Below are positions 42,091-44,535 of a stretch of DNA of 44,535 nucleotides, piece after piece. The notes under the pieces are model-generated. The model searched no databases and was not told the origin of the DNA. It saw nothing but the letters and a program-made list of their open reading frames with translations. The stretch is from contig JAEWIS010000002.1 of NCBI GenBank assembly GCA_023386955.1, positions 1 to 44,535 on the forward strand, given 5' to 3'. The DNA comes from Bacillota bacterium (GTDB taxonomy: Bacteria > Bacillota > Bacilli > Paenibacillales > NBRC-103111). The translations under genes and the position numbers were made by a program. Numbering within the stretch: the stretch's first letter is position 1; each line of letters starts with the position of its first letter.

Positions 42091-43029
42091 ATGGGCAAAA
42101 TAGCGGTGGTAGGCAGCATCAATATGGATGTGGTAAACCGGGTGGAGCGGCATCCGCTGCCGGGGGAGACAGTTAGCGGGCTGGAAACCGCCTATATCCC
42201 CGGCGGCAAAGGGGCCAACCAGGCGGTTGCGGCTGCCCGTGCGGGAGCACAGGTGCTGATGATCGGCGCTGTTGGCCAAGACCCCTTCGGCGGTCCATTG
42301 GTTGAAGCCTTGGGAAAGGCCGGAGTTGACACTGCGGGGGTGCTGGAGAAGGAAGGCACCTCGGGAATGGCTTTTATTACGGTGGATGCCCACGGGGAGA
42401 ACAACATTATTCTTTCACCCGGCGCCAACGGAAGGCTAAGTGCGGAGGATATGGAAGCCGGACTGATCGGTGCTGCGGGCGGGAGCGGCGGAGCCGGGCT
42501 TGGGGGAGTGCTGCTGCAGAATGAGATTCCGTGGGAGACGACGGCCGCTGCCGTCCGCCATGCACGTGCTTATGGCGCTGCCGTTTATTTGAATCCGGCA
42601 CCGGCCCGCAAGGTGGAGGATGAGGTGCTGGCGCTTGTGGATGTGCTGGTAGTGAATGAAACTGAGGCAGCAGCCATCAGCGGTTTGGAGGTGGCCAGCC
42701 GAGAGCATGCAGAGGCGGCAGCGGAATGGCTGCTTGGCCGTGGTGTCGGGGAGGTTATTGTGACGCTGGGGGCAGCCGGCGTGGTTTACGCCTCCAAGCA
42801 GGGAGAGCGGATAAGTGCGCCCGCCTTCCGTGTGGAGGCCGTGGATACGACAGCGGCAGGGGATACCTTCATCGGCTCTTATGCGGCCGCCCGGGACCGG
42901 GGAGAATTCGTACAGGAGGCCTTGCGGTGGGCCAATGCGGCCGCAGCGATTGCCGTTACCCGTCCTGGCGCACAGTCCTCGATTCCGTCCGCGGACGAGG
43001 TGAACCGGTGGCTGGAGAATAGGGGATAA
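42091..43029 (+). CDS. rbsK: Ribokinase (PfkB family)
   Basis: A 312-aa sugar kinase phosphorylating ribose to ribose 5-phosphate. Motifs: GSINMDVVNRVERHPLPGET, GGKGANQAVAAARAGA, FITVDAHGENNIILSPGAN and the ATP/anion-hole motif DTTAAGDTFIGSY with catalytic base D258. The ATG at 42091 follows GGTGG; a GTG 9 bp upstream is an alternative. Cotranscribed with the nucleoside hydrolase 22 bp upstream. No ribose transporter is adjacent, so the sugar probably comes from nucleosides rather than from external ribose. Confidence 0.93.
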   Translation: MGKIAVVGSINMDVVNRVERHPLPGETVSGLETAYIPGGKGANQAVAAARAGAQVLMIGAVGQDPFGGPLVEALGKAGVDTAGVLEKEGTSGMAFITVDAHGENNIILSPGANGRLSAEDMEAGLIGAAGGSGGAGLGGVLLQNEIPWETTAAAVRHARAYGAAVYLNPAPARKVEDEVLALVDVLVVNETEAAAISGLEVASREHAEAAAEWLLGRGVGEVIVTLGAAGVVYASKQGERISAPAFRVEAVDTTAAGDTFIGSYAAARDRGEFVQEALRWANAAAAIAVTRPGAQSSIPSADEVNRWLENRG

Positions 43030-43086
43030 AAGGTCGGATTCACTTTTGATGGAAGAATCGATTGTGGAGTGAATAGGGGAAGGCTT

Positions 43087-43256
43087 TGTTCCGCTATTCG
43101 CCGTTTCCTTCAGCTTAAGGCGCTTTAGCGGTAGGCAATTGTCCGCTATTGCGTCTTTTCCTTCTTGAAGTTATAACACCGGAGCAATAGAGGATGTTGA
43201 GCTTCCATTATCAGCACCAGATGTCGGATTCCCTCAATATAGCGGAAAGAGGAATT
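43087..43256. repeat. Cluster of degenerate CCGCTATT elements
   Basis: Two direct copies, 43088-43111 and 43139-43164 (+), share TCCGCTATT, then variable bases, then TTTCCTTC. Inverted, more diverged copies lie at 43117-43135 (ACCGCTAAAGCGCC on the minus strand) and 43231-43255 (TTCCGCTATATTGAGGG on the minus strand). They fill the gap between the convergent ribokinase and AraC genes. No clear terminator is seen there, except that the palindrome GAGGAATTCCTC lies at the end of the AraC gene. Confidence 0.65.
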
Positions 43257-43259
43257 CCT

Positions 43260-44042
43260 CTATTTAAAGTTACGGACCGCGTTCATTGCGGCCCCTGACA
43301 GCCCTTTGGCGAAGTCACTGGCGCTATGTCCGGTTAATTGCTTGAATACACTCCCAAATTGGGACAGGGAAGCAAATCCGCAATCCAATGCTATAGAGGT
43401 AAGATTCTTATCTCCTTGCTCAAGTATCATCTGTTTCGATTTATCGATGCGGATTTTGCGGATGTATTGGGTGGGAGTCATGCCGTTCTCTTCTTTGAAC
43501 ACATGCCGGAAATGATCCGGGCTGTAACCGCACATATCCGCCAGCTGGCTGAGCTGGATTTTTTGATTGTAATATTGCTCGATGTATTTCGCTGCATAAA
43601 GGGTCTGCCGGTTGGCGGGGGCAAATGCCTTGTCTCCGGTCAAACGGAGCACTTCTATCAGGAGCAGGCTCAAATAACAGCTGACAGCTTCATCCGAGTA
43701 GCTGCTTCGGCAGGTAAGCTCCCGGTGGATCTGGTCGATCCAATACAACACTCCGCCTGATTGATCCCGGTACAATCCCGGAGCTAAAGAGGGAAACCCG
43801 GAATCATAATCGAAGCAGAAAAACAACACCGATGTTTGGGTCTCTGAGTGCTCATTATGAATGATGTCGGCGGGCAGTACGGCAAATGTGCGGGGTTCGT
43901 AGCGGTATAACTGGCGGCCAAATTCGGTTGTGCCGGTGCCGGTTTGGTAATATACAATTTCATGAATCGGGTGGTTATGCCAATCCACGTGGTGATCCGG
44001 CGAATGGATGGCCTTGCGCAGGAAATGGAGAGAATGCTTCAT
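43260..44042 (-). CDS. AraC family transcriptional regulator
   Basis: A 260-aa AraC-type regulator: N-terminal cupin sensor (about 10-100, HVDWHNHPIHEIVYYQTGTG, FAVLPADIIHNEHSE) and C-terminal double HTH (about 160-255: IQLSQLADMCGYSPDHFRHV, KEENGMTPTQYIRKIR and LTSIALDCGFASLSQFGSVF). The cupin suggests a sugar or related ligand. AAGGGG lies upstream of the ATG, and TGC-TATAGT on the minus strand (44089-44097) is a plausible extended -10. It is convergent with the nucleoside hydrolase-ribokinase pair, so control of those genes is possible but not shown. Confidence 0.9.
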   Translation of the reverse strand: MKHSLHFLRKAIHSPDHHVDWHNHPIHEIVYYQTGTGTTEFGRQLYRYEPRTFAVLPADIIHNEHSETQTSVLFFCFDYDSGFPSLAPGLYRDQSGGVLYWIDQIHRELTCRSSYSDEAVSCYLSLLLIEVLRLTGDKAFAPANRQTLYAAKYIEQYYNQKIQLSQLADMCGYSPDHFRHVFKEENGMTPTQYIRKIRIDKSKQMILEQGDKNLTSIALDCGFASLSQFGSVFKQLTGHSASDFAKGLSGAAMNAVRNFK

Positions 44043-44097
44043 CTCGTAGACCCCTTGTTCTATTTATGGCTTTGTACGGATTAATTTCACTATAGCA

Positions 44098-44413
44098 TAG
44101 GATAGAGAAGGCATTTTCATATTTTTAAAAATAAGTGTTGCATTCCTGTTGAATTCTATGTTATTATCAAATTCCGCCGCTGAGACAAGCCGTGCAGCGG
44201 AAGGATGGAAAAGCAAGGCAAGCAAGAAATTAAAAAATAATGCTTGCAAAGATGCATGACAATGTGGTATATTAAAAAAGTCGCCTCTTGAAGAAGAGAA
44301 CGACGAAGAAACAAATGAGCTCCTTGAAAACTGAACAACGAGCAGCAAAACAATGAAGCCAAACGTTTGAACAATTGAGCAATCAGCTCTAACATAACGG
44401 TCTTCGGACCACT
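44098..44413 (+). promoter_or_regulatory. rRNA operon promoter and leader
   Basis: The main promoter is TTGCAA (44244-44249), an 18-bp spacer and TATATT (44268-44273), with TGG making an extended -10. A leader of about 135 nt follows, with a stem formed by CTCTT/AAGAG (44284-44299) and the CTTGAAAACTGAACA box (44322-44336), which resembles the antitermination/processing sequence of Bacillota rRNA leaders. TTGCAT near 44140 with TTATTA 17 bp on may be a second upstream promoter. No gene lies in this stretch. Confidence 0.75.
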
Positions 44414-44535
44414 TTTATGGAGAGTTTGATCCTGGCTCAGGACGAACGCTGGCGGCGTGCCTAATACATGCAAGTCGAGCGGGTTTGTCCCTTCGGGGAC
44501 AAGCTAGCGGCGGACGGGTGAGTAACACGTAGGTA
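44414..44535 (+). rRNA. 16S ribosomal RNA, 5' end (truncated by window edge)
   Basis: The sequence GAGAGTTTGATCCTGGCTCA and the following GACGAACGCTGGCGGCGTGC are the universal 16S start; GCGGACGGGTGAGTAACACG is also present. Only about 122 nt are inside the window. The V1 hairpin is the compact TTGTCCC-TTCG-GGGACAA form. The 5' boundary is set by similarity to Bacillus 16S and may be off by a few bases. It is presumably the first gene of a full rrn operon continuing to the right. Confidence 0.98.

Noticed and set aside
1..44535. Insertion sequences, prophage genes or tRNA genes
   Set aside because: No transposase, integrase, phage structural gene or tRNA-like sequence was recognised on either strand.

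Overview
The window looks like chromosomal DNA of a moderately GC-rich, endospore-former-type Bacillota, most likely Paenibacillus or a close relative. The evidence is a 16S rRNA 5' end of Bacillota type at the right edge, AAGGAGG-type ribosome binding sites before almost every gene, a Bacillus-like infC-rpmI-rplT operon with an attenuated leader and AUU-started infC, a quinol-type aa3 oxidase operon (qoxABCD), the mnmL-mnmM pair, an UPF0435 gene and a cid/lrg locus. No prophage, insertion sequence, CRISPR array or tRNA gene was seen. Most genes are core or near-core.

Layout. 1-772: intergenic DNA with many degenerate 23-bp elements and three stacked dyads before transketolase. 773-3163: tkt and ppnP. 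3247-5287: cidAB divergent from a LysR regulator. 5395-6645: a beta-hydroxyacid dehydrogenase fused to a C-terminal PilZ domain. 6847-9821: pgi, a YigZ-family gene and a TetR regulator. 9822-10819: a 1-kb gene-free block of degenerate repeats. 10820-13434: two divergent radical SAM/SPASM proteins of the NirJ/Ahb heme type. 13616-18552: two small proteins, an RluA-type pseudouridine synthase, an unlisted 58-aa small gene, cysteine synthase and a B12-binding radical SAM protein. 18619-22673: manA, mnmM-mnmL, a 68-aa protein and trmB. 22674-23359: a second repeat block with an 80-bp tandem array. 23360-26925: a PAP2 phosphatase divergent from a GT4 glycosyltransferase, then a 404-bp possibly structured gap and a membrane GT2. 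27181-28417: infC-rpmI-rplT. 28749-32588: qoxABCD. 32752-34709: agmatine deiminase and N-carbamoylputrescine amidase (agmatine to putrescine). 34966-38436: a 1156-aa sensor/PAS/PAS/GGDEF/EAL protein. 38510-41031: a DMT transporter divergent from a MocR regulator. 41139-43029: nucleoside hydrolase and ribokinase. 43260-44042: an AraC regulator. 44043-44535: rRNA promoter, leader and the start of 16S rRNA.

The genes group into carbon metabolism (tkt, pgi, manA, ppnP, nucleoside hydrolase plus ribokinase), tRNA/rRNA modification (mnmL, mnmM, trmB, RluA), respiration with possible heme-related radical SAM enzymes, polyamine synthesis, and cyclic-di-GMP. The last theme contains the most unusual gene: the dehydrogenase-PilZ fusion would let cyclic-di-GMP act directly on a metabolic enzyme, and the same window encodes a protein with apparently intact cyclic-di-GMP synthesis and degradation motifs.

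The second unusual theme is the intergenic DNA. At least three families of short, degenerate, mixed-orientation elements of about 19-26 bp fill four long gaps. Three of those gaps lie between convergent genes; the other convergent gaps are short and most hold only a terminator.
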